64,000 nucleotides of DNA from JAXDMK01 sp963765955. GTDB lineage: Bacteria; Actinomycetota; Acidimicrobiia; Acidimicrobiales; AC-14. Numbering within the stretch: position 1 is the first letter of the stretch; the number at the start of each line of letters is the position of its first letter. The notes beneath the pieces are model-generated. The model did no database searches and was not told where the DNA came from. It saw only the letters and a list, made by a program, of their open reading frames with translations. Where the stretch lies: contig CAVXYA010000010.1 of the NCBI GenBank assembly GCA_963765955.1, forward strand, positions 186,001 through 250,000, read 5' to 3'. Below are positions 43,687 through 51,876 of this stretch, piece after piece. Position numbers and translations under genes: made by a program.

Positions 43687-46098
43687 TTACCCGGCGACAG
43701 GGTCGGCCGGGAGGGACGTGAGTTCGAGGAGCTCGGAGATCACCTCCGGCGGCTGGGGGCGGGAGAAGTAGTAGCCCTGGCCGTACGGGCAGCGCAGGCG
43801 GCGCAGCTCGGCCAGCTGGCGGCGGTCGGTGACCCCCTCCGCCACCGCGTCGAGCCCGAGGGTGCGGGCCAGCTTGACGACGGCCCGGGCCAGCGCCGAC
43901 TCGTGGGGGCCCTTGGCCACCCCGTCGATGAACGACTTGTCGATCTTGAGGATGTCGACCGGCAGCCGGCGGAGGTAGCCGAGGGACGAGTACCCGGTGC
44001 CGAAGTCGTCGATGGCGACCCGGACCCCGAGCCGGCGCAGCTCCTCCAGGGGGACGGCGGCGCCCTCGGCGTCCTCCATGAGGACGCTCTCGGTGATCTC
44101 CAAGACCAGGTGGCTGGGCTCGAGGCCGCTCTCGGCCACGGTGGCGGCCACCTCCGCCGCCCAACCCGGGTAGGCCAGCTGCTTGGCCGAGACGTTGACG
44201 CTGATGCGCAGGGGCCGGTGGCCGCCCCGGCGGCGCTGCCAGGCCGCGGCCTGGAGGCACGCTTCGCTCAGGACGCACCGCCCGAGGGGCACGATGAGGC
44301 CGGTGTCCTCCGGCGGGGGGATGAAGTCGGCGGGCGAGAGCAGCCCCCGCACCGGGTGCTGCCAGCGGACGAGGGCCTCGAAGCCCGCGATCTGACCGCT
44401 GTCGATGTGGACGATGGGCTGGTAGAAGAGCCGCAACTGGCCCTGGCGGATGGCCCGGCGGAGGTCGTTCTCCACCGACAGGCGGTCGACGGCATCGGTG
44501 CGCATGGCCGCGTCGAACACCTCGAAGCGGCCTCGTCCCCGTTGCTTGGCCCGGTACATGGCCACGTCGGCGTCGCGCATGATGAGGTCGGCGTCGGTCT
44601 CGTCGCCGGTGGCCACCGCGACGCCCACGCTGACGGTGACGGCGACGTCGGTGGTCGCCGGGGGCGCCGCAACCGGCAGGTCCGAGCCGATTCCCCCGCG
44701 GGCGCCGGCCTCGGGGCCGCCTGGGTCAGGGCCGCCGAGGTCAGGGCCGCCGAGGTCAGGTCCGCCGAGGTCAGGTCCGCCAAGGTCAGGTCCGCCAAGG
44801 TCAGGCCCGATCGTCGTGATGCGAAAGTGGGGCTCGAAGGCGTCGAGCACCCGGCCGGCGAGGGCAGACGCTTCGTCCGGTCCCGACACGTCCTCGCAGA
44901 GCAGGGCGTACTCGTCGCCCCCCATCCGGGCCAGGGTGTCCCCCGGCCGCAGGAGCCTGGACAGGCGCTCAGCCACCGCCACCAGCAGCCGGTCGCCGGT
45001 CTCGTGGCCCAGGCTGTCGTTGACGACCTTGAAGCGGTCGATATCGAGGATCAGCAGGGCGATCGTCGACTGGTGGCGGAGGGTGCGGGCGAGGGCGTTC
45101 TCCAGCCGGTCGCGCAGCAGCACCCGGTTGGGCAGGCCGGTGAGGCGGTCGTGGAGCGCCTCGCGGGCGAGCTGCACCTCCAGGCGACGCCGATCGCTGA
45201 TGTCGCGCACGAAGCCGTCGACGACCCGCCGCTGGTCGTCGTGGGATCCCCAGACGGTGACCTCCACCGGGAACTCGCCGCCCGAGCGGTGCACCGCGGC
45301 CAGCTCCCGCTTGGAGACGGCCGGCCCGTCGGTCGCGGCCAGCGCCCGGCGGAAGGCGTCCTCGTGGGCCGCCCGGTACCGGGCCGGGATCACGACCTCG
45401 CTCAACCGCCGTCCGAGCACCTCGGCCCGGGTCCAGCCGAACATGACCTCGGCCTGGCCGTTCCACTCGGCGATGACGCCGCCCATGTCGAGGCGGACGA
45501 AGGCGTCGTTGGCCGTGTCCACCAGCAGCCGGCGGCCGTCCTCGGCCGCCACCGCCCGCCGCCGGTCGACGACCCGGCCGAGCTGTCCGGCGACCGCCAC
45601 CGCCGCCTCGACCAGGCGCTCGATCCCCTGGCCGCCGACGTCGTCCCCGCCCCCGAGCAGGTGCAGGAGGGCGACGACCTCAGACCGGGGGCCGGCCGTC
45701 ACCGGGACGGCCACCGCCCGGCCCAGCCCGGCTTGGGCCGCGGCCTCGCCCACGTCGTCGCCCACCTCGGGCCGCCCGCTGGCCAGGGCCCGTCCGGCCA
45801 GGCCGCCGGCCGGCCCGGACACGACCGCCATGGCCTGGGCCACCTGACGCAGGACCCGGTAGCGCTCGGGGTCGGCCAGGTACCAGGTGGCGGTGGGGAC
45901 GAGGGCGTCGGGCCCGTCGGCGACGTAGAGGTGGCCGACCGGCCACCCCGCCCCCTGGCACAGGTCGGCCAGCACGACGGCCGCCGCCTCGTCGAGGGTG
46001 GCGGCACCGGACGCCGCCTCCGCCGCCCGCAGGACGACGCTCAGCAGGTCGAGGTGTGTGGGTGAGGTCGGCTCGGACCCCGCCGGCGTGGCGCCCAT
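43687..46098 (-). CDS. GAF-PAS-GGDEF-EAL cyclic-di-GMP protein with a repeat insert
   Basis: This 803-residue protein has a GAF-like domain (about 15-165), a PAS domain (about 180-305: FVRLDMGGVIAEWNGQAEVMFGW), a GGDEF domain (about 315-510, active motif GGDEY) and an EAL domain (about 520-795: GFEALVRWQHP, AIDDFGTGYSSLGYLR). Both catalytic motifs look usable, so it may make and break c-di-GMP. Between two strands of the GGDEF domain (about 429-460) is a run of five-residue GPDLG repeats, unusual in this fold. There is no signal peptide or membrane helix, so the protein is cytoplasmic. Confidence 0.93.
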   Translation of the reverse strand: MGATPAGSEPTSPTHLDLLSVVLRAAEAASGAATLDEAAAVVLADLCQGAGWPVGHLYVADGPDALVPTATWYLADPERYRVLRQVAQAMAVVSGPAGGLAGRALASGRPEVGDDVGEAAAQAGLGRAVAVPVTAGPRSEVVALLHLLGGGDDVGGQGIERLVEAAVAVAGQLGRVVDRRRAVAAEDGRRLLVDTANDAFVRLDMGGVIAEWNGQAEVMFGWTRAEVLGRRLSEVVIPARYRAAHEDAFRRALAATDGPAVSKRELAAVHRSGGEFPVEVTVWGSHDDQRRVVDGFVRDISDRRRLEVQLAREALHDRLTGLPNRVLLRDRLENALARTLRHQSTIALLILDIDRFKVVNDSLGHETGDRLLVAVAERLSRLLRPGDTLARMGGDEYALLCEDVSGPDEASALAGRVLDAFEPHFRITTIGPDLGGPDLGGPDLGGPDLGGPDLGGPDPGGPEAGARGGIGSDLPVAAPPATTDVAVTVSVGVAVATGDETDADLIMRDADVAMYRAKQRGRGRFEVFDAAMRTDAVDRLSVENDLRRAIRQGQLRLFYQPIVHIDSGQIAGFEALVRWQHPVRGLLSPADFIPPPEDTGLIVPLGRCVLSEACLQAAAWQRRRGGHRPLRISVNVSAKQLAYPGWAAEVAATVAESGLEPSHLVLEITESVLMEDAEGAAVPLEELRRLGVRVAIDDFGTGYSSLGYLRRLPVDILKIDKSFIDGVAKGPHESALARAVVKLARTLGLDAVAEGVTDRRQLAELRRLRCPYGQGYYFSRPQPPEVISELLELTSLPADPVAG
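44720..44810. repeat. 15-bp coding tandem repeat in the GGDEF domain
   Basis: Six to seven copies of a 15-base unit encode GPDLG with small changes (GPDPG at one end). Copy-number change would keep the reading frame. Confidence 0.9.
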
Positions 46099-46191
46099 GG
46101 CCCTCCCAGGATGCCCGAATTCCGGGACCGCCCCCGAAGCGCGGTTCCGATCAGCCTCCGCCGACGCCAGGCGCTCGCACCCGGGGGTTGA

Positions 46192-46647
46192 TCACTCCCT
46201 GGGCGTCAGGTCGAGGTCGGGTGGGGGCATGTCCGGCAGCTTCCACTGGATGAAGCCCTTGTCGAAGACGTCGTGGTAGAAGTTGGCCCGCACGACCATG
46301 CGGTCGTAGTGCCGCTCGAACGCCTCCCAGTCCCGGTCCTCGACCGCCTTGCGCACCGGGTCGAAGTCCTCGGTGAGGAACTTGTCCATGCTGACCTGGT
46401 ATTTCGGCCGGACGAACGCCCCCAGCTCCATGAGCTTGGCCGCCTCGCTCAGCTGCCAGCGGGCCAGGCGCCAGTTCCCGGCCTGGGCTGCGTACCAGGC
46501 CTTCCAGGTGCGGGCCCCGACCTCGGGCATGAGCCGACCCATGCCCGGCTGGCTGCGGCCCAGCTCGTCGAGGGTGAGCTTGCGGGTGCCGTTGTCGACG
46601 AGAATCTCGTCACGTCCGGCGGGTGCGGTGTCGGGATCGGGCGCCAT
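46192..46647 (-). CDS. Conserved-looking hypothetical protein
   Basis: This 151-residue soluble, helix-rich protein has many aromatic residues, for example TWKAWYAAQAGNWRLARWQL and NFYHDVFDKGFIQWKLP. No signal peptide or membrane helix is seen. I do not recognise it. It is divergent from the carbonic anhydrase gene, about 120 bases away. The start is the ATG at 46645-46647. Confidence 0.7.
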   Translation of the reverse strand: MAPDPDTAPAGRDEILVDNGTRKLTLDELGRSQPGMGRLMPEVGARTWKAWYAAQAGNWRLARWQLSEAAKLMELGAFVRPKYQVSMDKFLTEDFDPVRKAVEDRDWEAFERHYDRMVVRANFYHDVFDKGFIQWKLPDMPPPDLDLTPRE

Positions 46648-46697
46648 GGACCGTGTCTACCTGAGACGGGATGAGGCGCGTCGGGTCAGGCACCACC

Positions 46698-46729
46698 TTG
46701 CCAATTCCCGACTGAATTGATAGGAATTG
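46698..46729 (+). promoter_or_regulatory. Candidate promoter with inverted repeat, before the carbonic anhydrase gene
   Basis: TTGCCA (46698-46703) and TAGGAA (46721-46726) are 17 bases apart. Arms CAATTCC (46702-46708) and GGAATTG (46723-46729) form an inverted repeat over both boxes, a position that suits an operator. The AT content is clearly above the surroundings. Confidence 0.5.
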
Positions 46730-46770
46730 TCGACGCTGTACCCGTCCGACCCCAGGAGGGCTTCCGCCGC

Positions 46771-47262
46771 ATGTCCGTCACCGACACGTTGCTCGAGAAC
46801 AGCGAGCAGTACGCCGCCACCTTCGACAAGGGCGATCTGCCCATGCCCCCCGGCAGCCACGTCGCCGTCCTCGCCTGCATGGACGCCCGCCTCAACCCTT
46901 ACGGGCTGCTGGGCCTTCACGAGGGCGAGGCTCACGTCATCCGCAACGCGGGCGGGGTGGTCACCGACGACGCCATCCGCTCCCTCACCATCTCCCAGCG
47001 CCTGCTCGGCACCACCGAGATCATCCTCATCCACCACACCGATTGCGGCATGCTCACCTTCACCGACGACGAGGTGAAGCGCCAGATCCAGGACGACGTC
47101 GGCATCCGCCCGCCGTTCGCCCTGGAGGCCTTCCCCGACCTGGAGGAGGACGTCCGCCAATCGATCGCCCGCATCAAGGCCAGCCCGTTCATCCCCCACA
47201 CCGACGCCGTCCGAGGCTTCGTCTACGACGTCCACACCGGCAAGCTCAACGAGGTGAGCTAG
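46771..47262 (+). CDS. Beta-class carbonic anhydrase
   Basis: This 163-residue enzyme interconverts CO2 and bicarbonate. The zinc ligands are all present: Cys36 with Asp38 and Arg40 in CMDAR, and His89/Cys92 in HHTDCGML. The ATG at 46771 is preceded by AGGAGGG, and the extra 18 codons upstream are not needed. The size fits the compact bacterial beta-CA group. It converges with the Clp-N gene, overlapping its end by 17 bases. Confidence 0.93.
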   Translation: MSVTDTLLENSEQYAATFDKGDLPMPPGSHVAVLACMDARLNPYGLLGLHEGEAHVIRNAGGVVTDDAIRSLTISQRLLGTTEIILIHHTDCGMLTFTDDEVKRQIQDDVGIRPPFALEAFPDLEEDVRQSIARIKASPFIPHTDAVRGFVYDVHTGKLNEVS

Positions 47263-48015
47263 CGGCGTCCCCGCCCCCGCCCGGCTCGGAGTCGCCCGGG
47301 TCGAGCGGTTCCTCCGCCTCGAAGGCGACACTCGTCTCCAGCTCAGCCAGGCGGGAGTCGAGCTGGCGCACGACCTCCCGCACGGCGGCGACGATCGCCT
47401 GCGAGCCCGTCGCCAGGTCCGGGTCCGTGCGGACGACCACCGAGAGCTCGGGGAGCTCGTCCAGGGCCGGGTCGTCGACGCTCAGGGTGATGCGGCCGGG
47501 CACCACCCGGAGGTGGAGGCGCCGGCCGGTCGCTCCGATCGGACGGTCCTCGGAGCTCATCCCGGCCGAGGCGGATGCGGACACGCCCCCCAGGAGGGAG
47601 ATCACCTGCTGGCGGACGGCGACCAGGTCGGCGCCCAGCCGGACCAGAACCTGGGCCGCCACCCCCTCGCCCTCCCGGACCAGGCCCAGGAGGATGTGCT
47701 CGGTGCCGATGTAGTTGTCCCCGAGCTGCAGCGCCTCGCGCAGGGACAGTTCGAGGACCTTCTTGGCTCGCGGGGTGAACGGGATGTGCCCGGTGGGCGC
47801 GCCCCGGCTTCCCCGATGATCTCCTTCACCTGGCCACGGACCGCCCCCAGCGTGATTCCCAGCTCCTCGAGCGCCCGGGCCGCCACGCCCTCGCCCTCGT
47901 GGAGGAGGCCGAGGAGCACGTGCTCGGTGCCGATGTAGTTGTGGTCGAGAAGGCGTGCCTCCTCCTGCGCCAGCACCACGACCCGCCGGGCCCGGTCGGT
48001 GAACCGCTCGAACAT
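47246..48015 (-). CDS. Stand-alone Clp N-domain protein (one apparent frame change)
   Basis: Two Clp-N repeats are visible: FTDRARRVVVLAQEEARLLDH with NYIGTEHVLLGLLHEGEG, then FTPRAKKVLELSLREALQLGD with NYIGTEHILLGLVREGEG. They lie in two frames joined near 47798-47812. After the second repeat comes an acidic tail of about 100 residues with no ATPase domain. The protein resembles the N-terminal domain of ClpC and could act as an adaptor or competitor for ClpC substrates. The missing ATPase is not due to the frame change, since both frames are followed to their stops. Confidence 0.88.
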
Positions 48016-48101
48016 GCCGGTCCAACTGTCCTCCCCGACTCGCGTGGAGGCAAGGGATTTGATCCCGGCCCGCCTCCCCCGCGATCAGATAACCTGATTC
48101 G

Positions 48102-48344
48102 GTGACGGAAGTGAGTGCCACCGACGCGGCCCGGAACTTCGCCGACCTCCTGGACGCCATCGAGCACCGCGGCGAGCACTTCACGATCATCCGTCGGGGG
48201 AAGGCGGTCGCCCACCTCGAACCGGTGAGCCGGGGTCGAGGGGCGGACGTCAAGGCCCTGCTGCGCCGCTATCCGCCCGACCCGACGTGGGCCGGGGAGC
48301 TCGCCGCCCTGCGGGCCACGGTCGAGATCGACGACCGCGGATGA
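48102..48344 (+). CDS. Phd/YefM-type antitoxin
   Basis: This 80-residue protein has the N-terminal fold of Phd antitoxins (VSATDAARNFADLLDAIEHRGE, IIRRGKAVAHLEPV) and a variable C terminus that would bind the toxin. The GTG at 48102 is the chosen start. Its stop overlaps the start of the PIN-domain gene as ATGA, the usual antitoxin-toxin coupling. Confidence 0.88.
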   Translation: MTEVSATDAARNFADLLDAIEHRGEHFTIIRRGKAVAHLEPVSRGRGADVKALLRRYPPDPTWAGELAALRATVEIDDRG

Positions 48345-48740
48345 GCCGGCTCCTCCTCGACACCACCTTTCTGATCGACGCCGAACGAGGCCGGTCGGGA
48401 TCTCGGCGCCGCACTCGACGACGACGACGACGTTGCCATCGCCGCGGTCACCGTGGCCGAGCTGCACGCCGGCACGCTCCTGGCCGACGAGAACCGGCGG
48501 GAGGCGAGAACGTCGTTCCTGCGGGAGGTGCTCGAGGTCGTACCCGTCATCGACTACGACGTCGATGTCGCCCGGGCCCACGCCGTGCTCCTCGTCGAGG
48601 TCCGCCGGCGGGGACGGCCCCGAGGCGCCCACGACCTGATCATCGCCGCCACCGCCCTGCAGTCGGGCCGCACCGTCGTCACCGCCGACGCCGGCGCCTT
48701 CGTCGACCTGCCCGGAGTCGAGACCCGCTCCCACCGGTGA
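48341..48740 (+). CDS. VapC-like PIN-domain toxin (one apparent extra base)
   Basis: The first frame gives MSRLLLDTTFLIDAERG, then a second frame supplies DLGAALDDDDDVAIAAVTVAE, ELHAGTL, RRGRPRGAHDLIIAATAL and VVTADAGAF. Dropping one base near 48390-48400 joins them into a 132-residue PIN protein with the acidic metal-binding residues in order. These RNases cut specific tRNAs or rRNA. If the extra base is real, the toxin would be inactive, which is a common fate of chromosomal toxins, so this case is less certain than the nuo genes. Confidence 0.82.
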
Positions 48741-48764
48741 CCGACGCGCGCTGACCGGCGCTCG

Positions 48765-49955
48765 TCAGCCGAAGAGCTTCACCAGGTCGGCGCCGTTGAC
48801 CCAGTCGCCGACCACGTCGTCGAAGCGGCCGTCCCGGTACTGGAGGATGCGCACGTGGGGGTTGCAGACGGCGGTCATGATCGGCACCTGCTTGCCGTCG
48901 CACGTGTAGGGGTGCGTCATGTAGCCCAGGTGGTCGCGGGCGGCGGCGAGGGCGGCCGCCACGGCCGCGGGCGTGATCTCGGGCACCTCGGTGAGGATGC
49001 GGTGGACGTTCATCACCGCGCTGAACCCGGCCTGCGACAGCACCCCCTCCGACTTCGTTCGTGACCGCCACGCCTCCACCTCGGGCGAAGGATCGCCGGG
49101 GGGCAGGTAGGCCGACCCGAAGTAGGCGCCCTCGGCCGCGCTGCCGGCGGCGTCCACCACCGACCGCTCGGCGCACGCGCTCGGGAAGAACAGCTTGGCC
49201 GAGAGCTCCAGCGACTGGCCCGCCTGCATGATGCGGGCGCAGGCCTGGGCCGGGAAGACAACGAACACCACGTCCGGGTCGCCAGCGGTAGCTGCCTTGA
49301 GGGCGGGGGTGAAGTCGGCCTCGTCGGCCTTGGCCGCCACCAGCTTCACGTCGGTGGCGCCCTTCGCCTTCAACACCAGCTCGGAGGCGCGGACCACGGT
49401 CGCCAGCACGCCCGGCAGGTCGAGGTAGAGGGCCCCGAAGCGCTTGGCCCCGAGGTTGTCGAGGGCGTACTGGGCCTGGCCCAACAAGTCGGCGACGGTG
49501 CCCCCCGCCAGCATGTAGGCGCCACTCGACGTCAGCTCCTGGCCCAGCTGCGGGAGCGAACCCACGTAGGGGACGCCGGCCGTCTCCAGCACCGGCAGGG
49601 AGACGGCCGAGCCCAGGTCGACGCCACCGATGACCGCCACCGGGCGGCCGTCGACCAGCTTGCCGGCACACGCCTGGGACGACTCGGCCGTGCCCCGGGT
49701 GGCGCAGGACTGGATGCGGATGGGGCGGCCGCCCACGCCGCCCAACTCCGCGTTCACGTGCTTTACCGCCGCCTCCGCCCCCAGGCGCAGGTCGGGGAAC
49801 GAGCCGACGGGGGCGTCCTCCTGGTTGATGAGGCCGACCACGATCGGCTCGCCGGTGAGCCCGCCGTCGAGATCACCGCCGCTCGAACCGCCGCCGTCGC
49901 TGCACCCGGCGAGCAGTCCGAGGACGACGGCTACCGTCACCCACCTCGTTCGCAC
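48765..49955 (-). CDS. Branched-chain-type ABC transporter substrate-binding lipoprotein
   Basis: This periplasmic-binding-type protein (about 396 residues from the GTG at 49953-49955) has a lipoprotein signal, VTVAVVLGLLAGC, followed by a Gly/Ser linker. The Leu/Ile/Val-binding-fold (type I) domain starts GEPIVVGLINQEDAPVGSFP. It belongs to the HAAT family, which takes up branched-chain amino acids, amides or urea; the ligand cannot be read here. The frame is open to 50018 through a 15-bp repeat, so the exact start is uncertain. It is divergent from the matching permease/ATPase genes. Confidence 0.88.
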   Translation of the reverse strand: MRTRWVTVAVVLGLLAGCSDGGGSSGGDLDGGLTGEPIVVGLINQEDAPVGSFPDLRLGAEAAVKHVNAELGGVGGRPIRIQSCATRGTAESSQACAGKLVDGRPVAVIGGVDLGSAVSLPVLETAGVPYVGSLPQLGQELTSSGAYMLAGGTVADLLGQAQYALDNLGAKRFGALYLDLPGVLATVVRASELVLKAKGATDVKLVAAKADEADFTPALKAATAGDPDVVFVVFPAQACARIMQAGQSLELSAKLFFPSACAERSVVDAAGSAAEGAYFGSAYLPPGDPSPEVEAWRSRTKSEGVLSQAGFSAVMNVHRILTEVPEITPAAVAAALAAARDHLGYMTHPYTCDGKQVPIMTAVCNPHVRILQYRDGRFDDVVGDWVNGADLVKLFG

Positions 49956-49970
49956 CCGGACATTGTCGCC

Positions 49971-50018
49971 CACTCCGGTGTCGCGCACTCGGGTGTCGTC
50001 CACTCCGGTGTCGTCCAC
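49971..50018. repeat. 15-bp tandem repeat in the divergent transporter region
   Basis: Three copies of a CACTCCGGTGTCGTC-like unit, each supplying an in-frame GTG for the permease gene (49978, 49993, 50008). Repeats here could alter start choice or promoter spacing in both directions. Confidence 0.8.
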
Positions 50019-51876
50019 CGCGGGCGGTCGACGGCTGCGTAGCCTGGCGCCGGTCGACGGCTACCTGGTCTTCCTGCTGCTGGGGCTGGGCACGGGGGCC
50101 GTCTACGCGGCCCTCGGGCTCGGGCTGGTGCTCGTCCACCGGGCGTCGGGGGTGGTGAACTTCGCCCACGGGGCGATGGCGATGCTCGTCACCTACGCCT
50201 TCGTCGAGCTCCGCCCCGAGCTCGGGCTGTGGCCGGCGCTGGCGGCCAGCGTGGTGGCGGCCGCCGTCCTCGGGCTGACGGTGCACGGCCTCGTCTTCCG
50301 CCCCCTCCGCCGGGCGCCGGCCCTGGCCCGGGTGGTGGCGTCGGTGGGGCTGATGGCGACCCTCCAGGCGCTGGCCGTGCTGTGGTTCGGGGCCGACAGC
50401 CGGCCGGTCCCGTCGTTGCTCCCGAACCGGCCGGTGGGCGTGCTCGGCGTCGACGTGCCCCGCGACCGCCTCCTGCTGGCGCTGCTGGTGGTGGCCGCCG
50501 CCGTCGGGCTGTGGGCCCTCTACCGGTTCACCCGCTTCGGGCTGGCCAGCCGGGCCACGGCCGAGGACCAGGTGTCGCTGGCCATGCTCGGCTGGTCGCC
50601 GGACACGGTGTCGGCCGCCAACTGGGTGCTGGCCAGCGTGCTGGCCGGGCTGGGCGGGATCCTCGTGGGCCCCCTCACCGCCCTCGACCCGGCCACGACG
50701 ACGCTGCTCGTGGTCCCCGCCCTGGCCGCGGCGGTGGCCGGGCGGCTGTCGTCGTTCGGGGTGACGGTCGCCGTCGGCCTCGGCTTGGGGATGGCCCAAT
50801 CGGCCATCCTCAAGCTCCAGGACGACGTGTCGTGGATCCCCCGGGCGGGGGTGCGGGAGGGCCTGCCCCTGGTGGTGATCCTCGTCGCCCTCGCCGTCGG
50901 CGCGGGGCGCAACCTGGGCCGGGGGGCGCCCGTCGAGCGGCCCCTGCCGCTGGCCACCATGCCCCGTCGCCCCGGGGTGTGGGCCGCCGCCGGCTTCGTC
51001 GCGGGCGGGGCGGGGTTGCTCGTCCTGGGCGGCCAGTACCGGCTGGGCCTGGTCAACAGCCTCATCGGGGCCGTCATCTGCCTGTCGTTGGTGGTGCTGA
51101 CCGGCTACGTGGGTCAGATCTCGCTGGCCCAGATGGCGTTCGCCGGGGTGGCCGGGTTCTCCCTGGCCAAGCTGGCGACGGCGTGGGACGTGCCCTTCCC
51201 CGTCGCCCCCCTGCTGGCGGCGGGGCTGGCGACGGTGGTGGGCGTGGCCGTCGGGCTGCCCGCCCTCCGCCTGCGGGGACTGAGCCTGGCCGTGGTGACC
51301 CTCGCCGGCGCGGTGACGGTGGAGGAGGCGGTGTTCAAGAGCCCCGCCCTCACCGGCGGGTTCGAGGGCACGCGGGTGCCGGAGCTGGCCGGCGTCGGTC
51401 GAGCGGGGAGCCTCGGCTTCGGGTTGGTGGCCCTCGGGGTCCTGGTTGCCGTGGCCCTCTCGGTGACCGCCCTGCGACGGGGTCGCCTCGGACGCCGGTT
51501 CCTGGCCGTGCGGGCCAACGAGCGGGCCGCCGCCGCCTGCGGCATCCACCTCACCGCCAACAAGCTCACCGCCTTCGCCCTGTCCGCCCTGATCGCCGGA
51601 CTGGGCGGGGCTCTCCTCGGCTACGGCCAGGGACGACTGTCGTTCGGTTCCTTCGGTGTGTTCGTGTCGCTGTCGTACCTGGCCGCCGCCTACCTGGGCG
51701 GGATCGCCAGCATCTCCGGCGCCCTGCTGGGCGGGCTGCTGGTGCCCAGTGGCCTCGTGTTCACCGTCGTCGACGGCAAGTACCAGCTGTTGGTCATCGG
51801 CATCGGGCTCATCGCCGTCGCCATCCTCCGGCCTCAGGGCATCGTGGGCCGGGCCCGGTGGAAGGGCTCCGGGTGA
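50008..51876 (+). CDS. Fused LivH-LivM-type permease
   Basis: This protein of about 622 residues joins two permease halves in one chain. The first half (about 1-300) is LivH-like, with ALGLGLVLVHRASGVVNFAHG. The second (about 330-615) is LivM-like, with LTGYVGQISLAQMAFAGVAG and the EAA-type loop SFGVFVSLSYLAAAYLGG. There are about 16-18 membrane helices. The start is one of three GTGs in the 15-bp repeat; 50008 is the nearest to the conserved part. Its stop overlaps the ATPase start (GTGA). The frame is intact. Confidence 0.87.
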   Translation: MSSTAGGRRLRSLAPVDGYLVFLLLGLGTGAVYAALGLGLVLVHRASGVVNFAHGAMAMLVTYAFVELRPELGLWPALAASVVAAAVLGLTVHGLVFRPLRRAPALARVVASVGLMATLQALAVLWFGADSRPVPSLLPNRPVGVLGVDVPRDRLLLALLVVAAAVGLWALYRFTRFGLASRATAEDQVSLAMLGWSPDTVSAANWVLASVLAGLGGILVGPLTALDPATTTLLVVPALAAAVAGRLSSFGVTVAVGLGLGMAQSAILKLQDDVSWIPRAGVREGLPLVVILVALAVGAGRNLGRGAPVERPLPLATMPRRPGVWAAAGFVAGGAGLLVLGGQYRLGLVNSLIGAVICLSLVVLTGYVGQISLAQMAFAGVAGFSLAKLATAWDVPFPVAPLLAAGLATVVGVAVGLPALRLRGLSLAVVTLAGAVTVEEAVFKSPALTGGFEGTRVPELAGVGRAGSLGFGLVALGVLVAVALSVTALRRGRLGRRFLAVRANERAAAACGIHLTANKLTAFALSALIAGLGGALLGYGQGRLSFGSFGVFVSLSYLAAAYLGGIASISGALLGGLLVPSGLVFTVVDGKYQLLVIGIGLIAVAILRPQGIVGRARWKGSG

